From: UBA12018 sp051656605
GTDB taxonomy: Bacteria; Bacteroidota; Bacteroidia; Bacteroidales; CAMTPD01
DNA length: 64,000 nucleotides
Reading direction: 5' to 3'
Assembly: GCA_051656605.1 (NCBI GenBank)
Contig: JBOGCF010000007.1
Span: 62,001-126,000, forward strand
The notes beneath the pieces are model-generated. The model was not told the origin of the DNA, did no database searches, and saw only the letters and a list, made by a program, of their open reading frames with translations. Below are positions 53,441 to 62,959 of this stretch, piece after piece. Positions within the stretch are counted from its first letter, which is position 1, and each line of letters begins with the position of its first letter. Both the position numbers and the translations under genes were made by a program.

Positions 53441-55489
53441 TTATTCTTCAACTAAGAAGAAGTCGAGCCCTAAGATCGAATTTCCGACAAGCTTGTTGGG
53501 TTTAAACCGGATGTCGAAAGCATTATCGACAGGCGTACAAACGCCCAAATCAATATATGGAGTCGACATGCCCGAATGCCCGGTATTGAACGACTGTGTC
53601 TTTTTGAACTCTCCGTTTATATAAATATCAAAGGTTCCCATTTGCGGGCCTACCGCAGCACAAAGTCGTATGTGAGCCGGCGCAAAACGCTCGGTAATTT
53701 TTACGTTTACCACATCGCCTGCCGATTGCAAAAGGAAAGACTTCATGGCGCCGTTGCTTACTTCGCCCCAGATATCAAACGAAGGATCTGCCTCAACGTT
53801 GCCTTCAACCTTGTAAGTTGTCAGGTTTTCGCACTCGATAGCTCCCGGCACCGTAAACACCTCTCCTTTCTTTGCTTCGTTAAAAGCCTGAAGCTCGTCG
53901 ACCGTCATAATGCGACGGGCTGCCATTTCCGGCAGAGGCGCTCGGTTGTATGTAGCACCGGGCTTTGCGTACCAAAACGTTGCCGTTGCATATTGCAAGT
54001 GATACCACCCTTGACGCGTGCCGCACGACGACTCAATATCAAAGACCAATTGCTCGCGAAACGGAATGGCATCCATCACGCGGGTACGCGAGCAAGTATT
54101 GTATCCTTTAGCGTTTGTATTTCCAACAAGCACGTTGGCCAAAAACGGTTTACTGAATTCATCGGCCGGAGTAGGTACCACTCCGCCTGCCCATCCGTAG
54201 TAATCTTCGGTACCAGTACCGAAATGAGATGGAAACTTGCGCGCTACGTCTTCGTCTATATAGATCTTTTCGTCGCCTTCGCCCCACCATCCTTCGGTAG
54301 GATTAAGTACCGTGAATTGATCGCCTACGATTACGCCACTTCCTTTTACCGAAATCAGGTTGTAATCAAACAGTGGAAAGGTTGGCGTAGGATCGTCCAT
54401 GCGCCAATTGGCATGAAAGTACATGGAAGCATCGGTCCACGATCGCTTGCCGGTGGTTATGCTTACCGAAGCATCTACAGGTTGTGTTCCTACGTTTTCG
54501 AGCGAGAGTTTTGCGCTGCTGCGATAAGGCATGGTCCAACGACAAATCATGGTTCCATCGGGGGTTACTTCTCGTTCCCACATCTGGTAAGCTTTGTGCC
54601 CTACGCCATTGTTAAAGAAGTCGCCCACCGGACACCACACTGTTTCGTCTCCGTCAAATTGTATCTTCAAGACCGTAGAGCGCAATGCCTGAGGCATATC
54701 TTTTGCTTGAAGCTTTACTTTAAATTGACGAATGGCTTGCTCACCTTTGGGAAGATCAAGCTCTGCTTGTTTTCCCGGCTGCAATTGAATATTCTTTTGT
54801 AGTGTAGGCTTGCTCAAAACATCGCCCTGAGTAAGCTTGCGCCCTGTTTCTTTCAGCAATGAAGCATGCTTTGTGAGCAGTTCAGGAGTAAACGATTCCA
54901 TCTGCGTATCTTTGGGATACGAGCGGTAGTTGATGATGTAATAGAAGGCCTTTTTATCCATCGTCACCTTACAACTCTTGGCATAAGGGATCGGCAAATA
55001 GAGGTTTCCGGCTCTGCGACTTTCGTCGGCAAAGGGTGGCTGCACCGATCCTTTGCCTCGCACCAAGTCGAAGAAGTTTTCTTCGATCACCGGTGTAGCG
55101 TTGCCATCGATATAGATACGAACATTTGCTCCGGTAGTATCATCGAGTCCGTAATAAAAACATACGGCCCAAATCTTTGCGATACATCCCGGCCCGTCGT
55201 CTTCCATAAGTACCCACTCTTCTCTACCGTTGTTGGTTTCGGTACGAAGACAAGATACTCCATCAGAGTCAGCAAACCATCCGGGTAAATCCGGCGAAAC
55301 AGATTCGCGGTTGTACGAACTGGCTTGTCTCGAAGCATAGAAAACTGAAGGAAATTCTGCTAAACGATCGCGATCTGTCATCTCTTGCAACAAATCGGAA
55401 AACGTAATCTTTTGTTGAGCCAATACTCGATGCGAAGAAACAACCATCGAGAGTAACATTGCGAGTAATAGTAAATTCTTTTTCATCAT
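53441..55489 (-). CDS. GH172 (DUF2961) glycoside hydrolase
   Basis: 682 residues with a signal peptide (ending VLAQ, about residue 25). DUF2961 motifs are clear: DGPGCIAKIWAVCF, NLYLPIPYAKSCKVTM and GEGDEKIYIDEDVARKFPSHFGTGTEDYYGWAGG, the last carrying the Glu/Asp cluster of the GH172 active site. A C-terminal ~130-residue beta-sandwich (GAIECENLTTYKV...) probably binds sugar. GH172 includes difructose-dianhydride and alpha-D-arabinofuranosidase-type enzymes. It lies 101 bp after the second SusD gene and ends the operon. A longer open frame on the other strand (53576-54802) is only a shadow. Confidence 0.88.
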   Translation of the reverse strand: MMKKNLLLLAMLLSMVVSSHRVLAQQKITFSDLLQEMTDRDRLAEFPSVFYASRQASSYNRESVSPDLPGWFADSDGVSCLRTETNNGREEWVLMEDDGPGCIAKIWAVCFYYGLDDTTGANVRIYIDGNATPVIEENFFDLVRGKGSVQPPFADESRRAGNLYLPIPYAKSCKVTMDKKAFYYIINYRSYPKDTQMESFTPELLTKHASLLKETGRKLTQGDVLSKPTLQKNIQLQPGKQAELDLPKGEQAIRQFKVKLQAKDMPQALRSTVLKIQFDGDETVWCPVGDFFNNGVGHKAYQMWEREVTPDGTMICRWTMPYRSSAKLSLENVGTQPVDASVSITTGKRSWTDASMYFHANWRMDDPTPTFPLFDYNLISVKGSGVIVGDQFTVLNPTEGWWGEGDEKIYIDEDVARKFPSHFGTGTEDYYGWAGGVVPTPADEFSKPFLANVLVGNTNAKGYNTCSRTRVMDAIPFREQLVFDIESSCGTRQGWYHLQYATATFWYAKPGATYNRAPLPEMAARRIMTVDELQAFNEAKKGEVFTVPGAIECENLTTYKVEGNVEADPSFDIWGEVSNGAMKSFLLQSAGDVVNVKITERFAPAHIRLCAAVGPQMGTFDIYINGEFKKTQSFNTGHSGMSTPYIDLGVCTPVDNAFDIRFKPNKLVGNSILGLDFFLVEE

Positions 55490-55590
55490 ATAATTCGGGG
55501 TAAAAATAAAATAGGCTAGTATAGAAAAGAACTTTGCCTGCCATCTATCACAACGACAGACAAAGTTCGATACAGTAATCGTCTTGTTAC

Positions 55591-57324
55591 TTATTGCAAG
55601 GTAGGATCAAAGTTTCCTCCCCAATTGACATTCTGTTCCAGTTTCGGATTCTTCTCAATTTCATCTTTATGAATTGGGAAGAAGTAGTATGTATCGGGTA
55701 GAGACATCTGTTTCTCACCTGTGGTAATAAGCTCCATGATATCATAATCAAAGTCTTCGGGAAGCAATTGATACTTGGCTGCCATTTCCATAGCTTTTTC
55801 AGGGTCGATGCCGCTCTTTACTTGTGCATGCACTCCGTACTTGCGTATTCCGTCGAGCTTTGCTGCAAACAAACGGTGTCTGCGTAGATCCCAAAAACGG
55901 TGTCCTTCGAAGGCAAACTCCAGATACTTCTCGTCTAAAAGCGCCATACGCATCTCTTCTTTCGACATTCCGGCTTTCAACCCGTAAAGACCATCGGTAC
56001 CCGGCTCTAGTCTGGCACGTTGGCGAATGCGTGTCAACACATCGTAACCAACCGAAACGTCGCCCATCTCGTTAGCCGCCTCAGCATAATTAAACAACAC
56101 TTCGGCATAACGGATCTCGAGCCAATCGACACCATTGAGATCAACTTGTGCAGAAGATAAAGATTCCATGATTCCTTTGCGACAAAACAAACCGGTACGG
56201 TAGTGATGCTCTCCTTGAATATTAATACCAAAGGCATCTAAAGAAGAAGCTAGGTTTGGTGTAGTGTATTGCCTGCGTCCTTTCTTTCCGCTCAACTCAT
56301 AAACTGCACCATTATACACTACGGTTGAATAGAAACGAGGATCGCGATCTTTCCAGAAAGTTTGCTCTTGATATGTATATTTAGTTGAAATGCCGGGAGC
56401 TTTACCATCCTTCATCGGATAGGCGCTAACTAAAGCCCAAATTGGTTGGTCGCCACCGGTAGCATTCTTTGATTCTGATAATGGACGCACCATGTCTTCG
56501 CGACGTCCGTTGGTTTTGCCCGGATCTTTAAATACAACAGGTAATACTGCTTCTACATGATTCTCTGTCATAAACACGTCGTTATAGTTGGGCACCAAAG
56601 CGTATCCCCATTGCTCAAGTTTCTCCTTCGCTTCTTTGTTTGCCTCATAAGCATCTGCCCAATACTTGTTGCCGTATGGATTGGTTGGGTTAAACTGCGG
56701 ACTTGCTTTATAGAGTAACACTTTTGCTTTGAAGGCCAATACTGCTGCCTGATCGATGCGACCATAATCTTTTCCGGAGTTCTTTTCCGGAAGATTTTGC
56801 AAAGCATAATCCAAGTCTTCAAGAATGAAGTCGAAACATTCTGCTGTAGTGTTTCTTGTTACTTGAAGATCGTCGGTCATTTCTTGTGGTACTTTTATGA
56901 TCGGCACTCCTCCGTGATACTTTACGGCATTGAAGTAAAGATAAGCTCGAAGAAACATGGCCTGCGCCTTCATTGGGTTCTTCTTCTGATCAGACATCGC
57001 TCCCATGTCTATCTCTTTGAGCATGACATTGACCTTGCGAATATTGCTATAAGGCCAATACTTAAACGAACCATTATTTGTTTGCACGGCATCTCTACCA
57101 AGTATTCCTCCCGACTCGTCGGCGTTGTTTCCGCTGTTGACAGGAAAGCCCCCCAATACACTCGCATATAAATTGGAAAGATATGCGCTACTTAATTTCT
57201 CATCATTCCATACATTATCGGGCGAATAACTTCCATAGTCTTTGACATCACCTAAATCGATACAGCCTACAAGAGAGATTAAAGAAAAGGTTGTCACATA
57301 TATTTTAAAGTTTGACTTTTTCAT
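55591..57324 (-). CDS. SusD/RagB-family outer-membrane lipoprotein, second locus
   Basis: 577 residues with a lipoprotein signal (VGC, Cys21). It has the SusD N-terminal region (NVWNDEKLSSAYLSNLYAS), the EYLEFAFEGHRFWDLRRHRL segment, and the ending LEQNVNWGGNFDPTLQ. It follows SusC by 11 bp and sits before GH172. The sequence shares these motifs with the SusD at 8888-10657, so the two are paralogues, probably with different glycans. A short hairpin (GAACTTTG/CAAAGTTC) in the gap before GH172 may lower downstream expression. Confidence 0.95.
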   Translation of the reverse strand: MKKSNFKIYVTTFSLISLVGCIDLGDVKDYGSYSPDNVWNDEKLSSAYLSNLYASVLGGFPVNSGNNADESGGILGRDAVQTNNGSFKYWPYSNIRKVNVMLKEIDMGAMSDQKKNPMKAQAMFLRAYLYFNAVKYHGGVPIIKVPQEMTDDLQVTRNTTAECFDFILEDLDYALQNLPEKNSGKDYGRIDQAAVLAFKAKVLLYKASPQFNPTNPYGNKYWADAYEANKEAKEKLEQWGYALVPNYNDVFMTENHVEAVLPVVFKDPGKTNGRREDMVRPLSESKNATGGDQPIWALVSAYPMKDGKAPGISTKYTYQEQTFWKDRDPRFYSTVVYNGAVYELSGKKGRRQYTTPNLASSLDAFGINIQGEHHYRTGLFCRKGIMESLSSAQVDLNGVDWLEIRYAEVLFNYAEAANEMGDVSVGYDVLTRIRQRARLEPGTDGLYGLKAGMSKEEMRMALLDEKYLEFAFEGHRFWDLRRHRLFAAKLDGIRKYGVHAQVKSGIDPEKAMEMAAKYQLLPEDFDYDIMELITTGEKQMSLPDTYYFFPIHKDEIEKNPKLEQNVNWGGNFDPTLQ

Positions 57325-57335
57325 GTTGTTTTCAT

Positions 57336-60300
57336 TTAGAAGTTGATACTTAGTCCTGCTGTATATGTACGCATCAATGGGTACGAGTCTAGCGCTTCTT
57401 GCTCTGGGTCGTGCTCTTTAAATGCTGAGATACAGAATAGATTTGTTCCATTCACAAAGACTTGTACTCTGTCTACACCTAGCGATGCCAACCAATGTTT
57501 TGGTAATGTATAAGCAAGGTTTAGATTCTTCAAACGCATATAAGAACCTTTTCTCATCCAGAAAGTAGAACCGGCTGCCCCGTATTCAGGTTGCCATTCT
57601 CCACTAACAGCGGGATATCGAGCATCTATACTCTCCGGAGTCCATACATCTTCTGTCCACAATTGGAAGTATGGCTTCTCACCCACTTGGAATACACCGT
57701 CTCCGTTTTTAGTCTTAACCATTCTATCGTATGCTCCTACTCCTTGAAAGTGAGCATCGAGAGAGATTCCCTTCCATTCTAAATTAAATCCGAATCCATA
57801 GTTGATACGAGGAGCGGCGAAATCAGAAAGATACGTAGCGTCATTACCATCAATCTTTCCGTCTGCGCCTTCAGCTAAGTTGGCCCCTCTTATGTCTTCA
57901 AACAACAACATCCCTAGTTTTGGAGTACGGCCAAACTGAGTGAAACCTTCGGGCAATGCATCTAACTCTTCTTGCGTGCGAATAATCCCTTTGCTCTTGT
58001 ACCCCCAAAGGCGATTGTTTGGCTTACCAATTGCCGTACGCCAAGGTTCTAATCCTTCCGGCTCGTCAAGAATGGTCCATTCATCTTTTACATATCCCAT
58101 GTTGGCATATACGGTATAACGCAGGTCTTTGTAATTATCCATCCATTTCATGGTTACATCAACCCCATTCCATTTTTGTGCAGCATAGTTTTCATCACTC
58201 AAAGCCGCACCAAAAGTTCCGGGAACTGTACGAATGCGCGAACGAAGGATATGCTCTTTCTTTTTATGGTAGTAATCGAATTCTCCCGAAAGGCGATTGT
58301 CGAGTAATCCAAACTCAAAGCCAATATCGTATACTGATAGTTTTGCCCATGAAATATACGGATTAGGTGTGCGTCCGATTACAAGACCGTTTGTGAGTTC
58401 ATCCCCAAACATATACCCCGCTCCATTCTTATATGAATTGCGCCATTGCCAAGCTGATACATCACCATCGTCACCGGTAGTACCGATTGATCCCCTCAAC
58501 TTTAAGTTAGATATCAAAGACGAATTAAAGAACTCTTCTTCTGATACTCTCCAAGCTGCAGAACCTGATGGGAAGAATCCCCATTGTTTGCCGGGCGCGA
58601 ACTTGTAGTTACCATCTACACGAAATGAAAACTCTGCAATGTATTTATCAGCATAACTATAGTTGGCACGACCTACCCAAGATGCTCTTGCCGATTCCCA
58701 TTCACTACCATTAAACCATCGACGTTGTGTATCACTCGATGTCGCAAATATCTGGTCGATCGTATTGGTAATTAGTCCATCGGCCTGACCATTGATATTC
58801 TTCCCGTATGCTCTTGCTTGCTCATAAACCGCCATCCCCGAAACCGCATGTTTCCCAAACGTTTTGTTGTAGTTGACAAACCAGTTGATCTGATAGGCAT
58901 GTTCCATATTCATAGACTCTCGAATTCCCTCATAGGAAGAAGACAAGTTATGAATAATCATATCATCGGGATTTACCGGCCCCGGAATAAACTTGTTATC
59001 GGCCGATGCACTTTGGAAGCGATATGATTTGTTATGTGTCAAGAAACCTTTTTGATTCGAATCAAATGCAGTGTATTGTGCAAGGAAGCTTGTACTCAAA
59101 CCATCAATAAACTGGCCTAAATCTAAGTCGAACTTGATAATACCATCCAATGTTCGCTTGGTCAACTTCTGATATCGATTACCTAAAACCATATCTACCG
59201 GATGCCATGCTCCCGGAGAAACTGGGTTCGCATTCACATCGTTTGTCGGGTTTCCATTATTATCAACATAGAATGGATAAAGTCGAGACCAATTAAAAGT
59301 AGTGCGGTAAAAGTCGGGCACATTAAAATCCTCTACGCCATCATAAGGCCAGTAGAAGCGATTGTAATCTCGTTGATTGCCGCTGAGATTAAAGTTAACT
59401 TTAAATCGATTCGTAATCTTTGCTGTAACATCCGAACGGAAGTTGTAACGTTTATAATCGAGGTTTTTATAGGAACCGTTTTCATCGTGATAACCTAGCA
59501 TCATAAAGTAAGTTACATTCTCGTTCCCTCCATTTACACTCAAATTGTGCTGCTGTACAAATGGATTACGCCATACATAGTCGTTAATGTTATAACTCTT
59601 ATCTTTGAAGTATTCAAAAATATCTTCTCCGTATGGCAGAGGATTACCTTTAGTTTGCGCTACTCGATTACCCCAAATCAACTCGTCTGTTGCCGAATAA
59701 TCTTGCATGGCACGCGTAGTTTCTGAAGTAGAGAATGTTGCTTTGTATTGGAAAGCTGCCTTTTGCTCTTTACCACCTTTGGTTGTGATCAACACAACTC
59801 CATTACCCGCTTTAGATCCGTAGATCGACGCACTTGCCGCATCTTTTAAGAACGATATACTTTCAACTTCGTTTGGATCCAATGCATCAAAGTCTGCTTT
59901 TGATTTGATAACGTTATTGATAACGAACAACGGTTCTCCAAAGCTACCACGCATACGAATCTTGGATGAAGCCCCTGCCATACCGGAAGTATTGGTAACG
60001 TTTACACCCGGAGCACGCCCTGCAAGTGTATTCGACAAGTTGGATGATGGTATATTTTCTAACTCATCGGTTTTGATTGCTGTGATGGATCCGGTAAGAT
60101 TCACTTTCTTTTGTGTACCATAACCAACAACCACTACCTCGCCAAGCTCTTCTGTGTCTTCTTTCAAAACAATGTCGATAGTAGATTGACCTTTTAATGG
60201 TATTAGTTCTGTATGGTAACCAATATATGACACTTCGAGGGTAGCATTCTTATCTGCTTTGATTGCAAAGCTACCATCAACATCTGTAATGGTTCCTACA

Positions 60301-60557
60301 GTTGTTCCTTTCACTTTAATATTAGCTCCGATAATTGGTTCTCCAAAAGCATCCTTTACGACACCTTTAATAGTGCCTTGTTGCGTTGTGCTTTGCGTAT
60401 GCATTTCTGCAACAACCTGAGGAAGCTTGTTTTCAAACGTTTCTGCCCATAATGGCGTTACAACTGATAATAAGGGCAAGCTTACAGACATAATACATAG
60501 TCTGCGCATTTTTTCGTCATTCTTTTTTAATTGACGAATGAATCTTTCTTTTTTCAT
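57336..60557 (-). CDS. SusC/RagA-family TonB-dependent transporter, second locus
   Basis: 1073 residues. Signal peptide, carboxypeptidase-D-like domain (GVVKDAFGEPIIGANIKVKG), TonB-box/plug region (EVVVVGYGTQKKVNLTGSIT) and barrel are all present; no STN domain. It is paralogous to the SusC at 10668-13961, with shared stretches in the plug and barrel. The start lies 54 bp after the end of the reading frame that continues past the broken glycosidase, so transcription from that gene into susC is likely. Confidence 0.95.
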   Translation of the reverse strand: MKKERFIRQLKKNDEKMRRLCIMSVSLPLLSVVTPLWAETFENKLPQVVAEMHTQSTTQQGTIKGVVKDAFGEPIIGANIKVKGTTVGTITDVDGSFAIKADKNATLEVSYIGYHTELIPLKGQSTIDIVLKEDTEELGEVVVVGYGTQKKVNLTGSITAIKTDELENIPSSNLSNTLAGRAPGVNVTNTSGMAGASSKIRMRGSFGEPLFVINNVIKSKADFDALDPNEVESISFLKDAASASIYGSKAGNGVVLITTKGGKEQKAAFQYKATFSTSETTRAMQDYSATDELIWGNRVAQTKGNPLPYGEDIFEYFKDKSYNINDYVWRNPFVQQHNLSVNGGNENVTYFMMLGYHDENGSYKNLDYKRYNFRSDVTAKITNRFKVNFNLSGNQRDYNRFYWPYDGVEDFNVPDFYRTTFNWSRLYPFYVDNNGNPTNDVNANPVSPGAWHPVDMVLGNRYQKLTKRTLDGIIKFDLDLGQFIDGLSTSFLAQYTAFDSNQKGFLTHNKSYRFQSASADNKFIPGPVNPDDMIIHNLSSSYEGIRESMNMEHAYQINWFVNYNKTFGKHAVSGMAVYEQARAYGKNINGQADGLITNTIDQIFATSSDTQRRWFNGSEWESARASWVGRANYSYADKYIAEFSFRVDGNYKFAPGKQWGFFPSGSAAWRVSEEEFFNSSLISNLKLRGSIGTTGDDGDVSAWQWRNSYKNGAGYMFGDELTNGLVIGRTPNPYISWAKLSVYDIGFEFGLLDNRLSGEFDYYHKKKEHILRSRIRTVPGTFGAALSDENYAAQKWNGVDVTMKWMDNYKDLRYTVYANMGYVKDEWTILDEPEGLEPWRTAIGKPNNRLWGYKSKGIIRTQEELDALPEGFTQFGRTPKLGMLLFEDIRGANLAEGADGKIDGNDATYLSDFAAPRINYGFGFNLEWKGISLDAHFQGVGAYDRMVKTKNGDGVFQVGEKPYFQLWTEDVWTPESIDARYPAVSGEWQPEYGAAGSTFWMRKGSYMRLKNLNLAYTLPKHWLASLGVDRVQVFVNGTNLFCISAFKEHDPEQEALDSYPLMRTYTAGLSINF

Positions 60558-60611
60558 GGAATAATGTATAAGATTAACACTATGGTTAATTACAATCAGA
60601 CTTGATCTGGT

Positions 60612-62888
60612 TTATTCTATTGTAATCCAATTAAAACTTCTCGGTTCTAATCGTAGCTTTATTGTTATTGAATAGTCTCGATTTAAATGGTACATCACTT
60701 TATCATTTCCGGAAATAGATATGTGTGCTTGATCTGTTAAACCTGTATAGTAAAGTGGTAATGTTATCGTACGTTCTATTGCTATATCTAGCGGATTGTA
60801 AATAGAGGCAAACCCCTTTGTGTCTAAGTGAGGATTGACATGTTAGATTCCATCCCAATCGTTGCCATCAGGTCTACGCAAATGAATTATATCTGAATCG
60901 AGAATAGAACGATGTTGCTTGTAAAAACTCACCCATTTAGTTACAAGATCGCGAGTTTTAGGTGTATCGTACAAGCGTGGACCTCGATAGCATGCTTGCA
61001 CTCCGGCTCCGAACAAATTTTGCAATCTTGCCTCATAGTGATCTAAGTGTTCGCATAACGGCTCAATCGTTGCAGCAGCTCCCCCTCCATGATATTGAGT
61101 AAGCGGAACAAACATGTACCCCATAGTCGGAGTCTTTTGCCACGTACCATCGTATATATTCTGACGTTCAATAATCTCTTGATATGCTCTTGGCAACGAC
61201 CAATTTGTTTCGACATAGCCCATTGGTGTTTTATTGCTTCCCGAAAGAAAGTACCAATCAGGAACATTTAAGTAAATACCTTGTGATCGACACCAATTAT
61301 AAAACTGTTTGATTTGTGACCACTGCATCCATTGTGAATCATTATAGCCTGTATGCCCGTGATGTTTGGTTGATGCACAAGGATCTCCCGGGTATGAACC
61401 GTCATGTTCGAATACCCCCATCTTGGTTTTATCAAAGAATGAGTATATTCTTTCGAGGTAGTTCTGTCCCCATTCCGTAGCTAAACAAGGAGTTTTTCCA
61501 AAACGTACTCCGTCTTCTCTAGTACGAGCCGGCATACCTGTATGCTGACTGATTGCAGCAACCGAATCCTCACAACTTCTACTTGCCAGTAGAGAGTATC
61601 CGCCTAAAACAATATCGTTCTCTGCCGCATATTTAGATAGAACTTTCATTGTATCTAAATAACCTCTTGCTGAATTCTCAATATTAAACCCACTTCCAAA
61701 AGTCATCACAACCATTTCAAAGCCAACTTCTGCGCATTGCTCTATGGCTTGCTGTACCGATTTTGTATTCGATTCTTTAACATGCATAAAGATGGGATTT
61801 TCTTGTACCCATGGAGCCATCATTCTCCAAAACCGACACTCTGCCAATCCTCTTCGTTCTTGATCCGTTGCATCACGTAGCATTTCGAAAGTTGTATATG
61901 ATAAGAACGTCTTGTTGGGTAGTAGTTTCAAGTCTGGACCAAACGGCGGTTTTACTTCCAAACGTGCGGGCTTGTATTGACCATAATAACGAATGCCTGT
62001 ATATTCATATTCAGGATGATCAAAAACCCATCGTACGGCAGGATTATCTTTCATGGCTTCCATGTCTCCTCCCATTGCATAATCTGTAACAACGAAAAGT
62101 TGTGTGAAACGATCAATATAATCTCTTGGTGCATCAGTTTGCACAGGCCTCTTTCTGTAATCTTGTGTGAAATACCCTGCTGGCATTGCCATCATTCGAG
62201 CTTCATGAGGTTCTCCGTAATGAACTTTTGGTGCAGTCTCTACTAATGCTAATATTTCAGATGTAAAGCTATTGATAACAACATCACTAGTTCCTTTGTT
62301 CTCAATCTGAATTTGCTTAGAAAGTATTGGAGCTCCATTGTATAATTCATAAATAACATGGATCACCACATCTTGAATTTCTTTGGGTGCATAAGGGGAC
62401 GCTTTGTATTCAAACTGAACACGCACCCCTTTTGCTGGCCACTCAAAACGAGTTGAAATCCACTTTGTGTTAGGACTCCAATCAAAACGAGCCTGTGTAT
62501 TATCGATCTTTACACTGCTAAACCGGAATGACAAAGAATCCACACTCATTTGATTTAGAAAACTTGTTGACAAATAATTGTGAACAGGCTGCCCGATTAA
62601 ACCTCCAACATCATAACTTTTATCATTCAACACAACGATTGCTTCAGGACGCACAGCTCGCAACTCACTATTTCCTGTCATCAAATTATCATATGCAATT
62701 GTTGCACAATTAGGGGAGATACTAAACTTACGACTCACTAATCCATTCGATATCAAAACCGTACTATCTGTTTGGCTACACTCTGCAATAAAGCTGCGAC
62801 CGTCGATCAACCAGTCTCGTTTTACATGAGAAGCATAAAGGCTAGTCCAAAATGATAACCATAATAATATTGTTAATTGTTTTTTCAT
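60612..62888 (-). pseudogene. Alpha-galactosidase-like secreted glycosidase interrupted by an in-frame stop
   Basis: The gene starts at 62888 with a signal peptide (MKKQLTILLWLSFWTSLYAS). It runs 681 codons to a TAA at 60845-60843, after SDIIHLRRPDGNDWDGI. In the same frame 76 more sense codons continue without a break (HVNPHLDTKGFASIYNPLD, later LPLYYTGLTDQAHISISG, ending PRSFNWITIE) to a TAA at 60614-60612. That tail is the C-terminal beta domain expected in such clan-D-type (GH27/36/31-like) glycosidases. A beta-sandwich and a TIM barrel (FGSGFNIENSARG, GVFEHDGSYPGDPC) precede it. Family assignment is tentative. The truncated protein might still fold. Confidence 0.7.
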
Positions 62889-62906
62889 GATACAAGTAAT
62901 TTAAGG

Positions 62907-62943
62907 ATCAACCTTTGGCTTTGGTCAAGAGCCAAAGGTTGAT
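62907..62943 (-). promoter_or_regulatory. Intercistronic hairpin between the two glycosidase genes
   Basis: Perfect 14-bp stem (62907-62920 with 62930-62943), 9-nt loop, no T-run on the minus strand. More like an mRNA-stabilising or processing structure than a terminator. Confidence 0.55.
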
Positions 62944-62959
62944 GGAATTATGTAGAATA

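Noticed and set aside
53576..54802. A 408-codon open frame on the plus strand
   Set aside because: It lies fully inside the GH172 gene on the other strand; that frame has the signal peptide and family motifs, so this one is a shadow.
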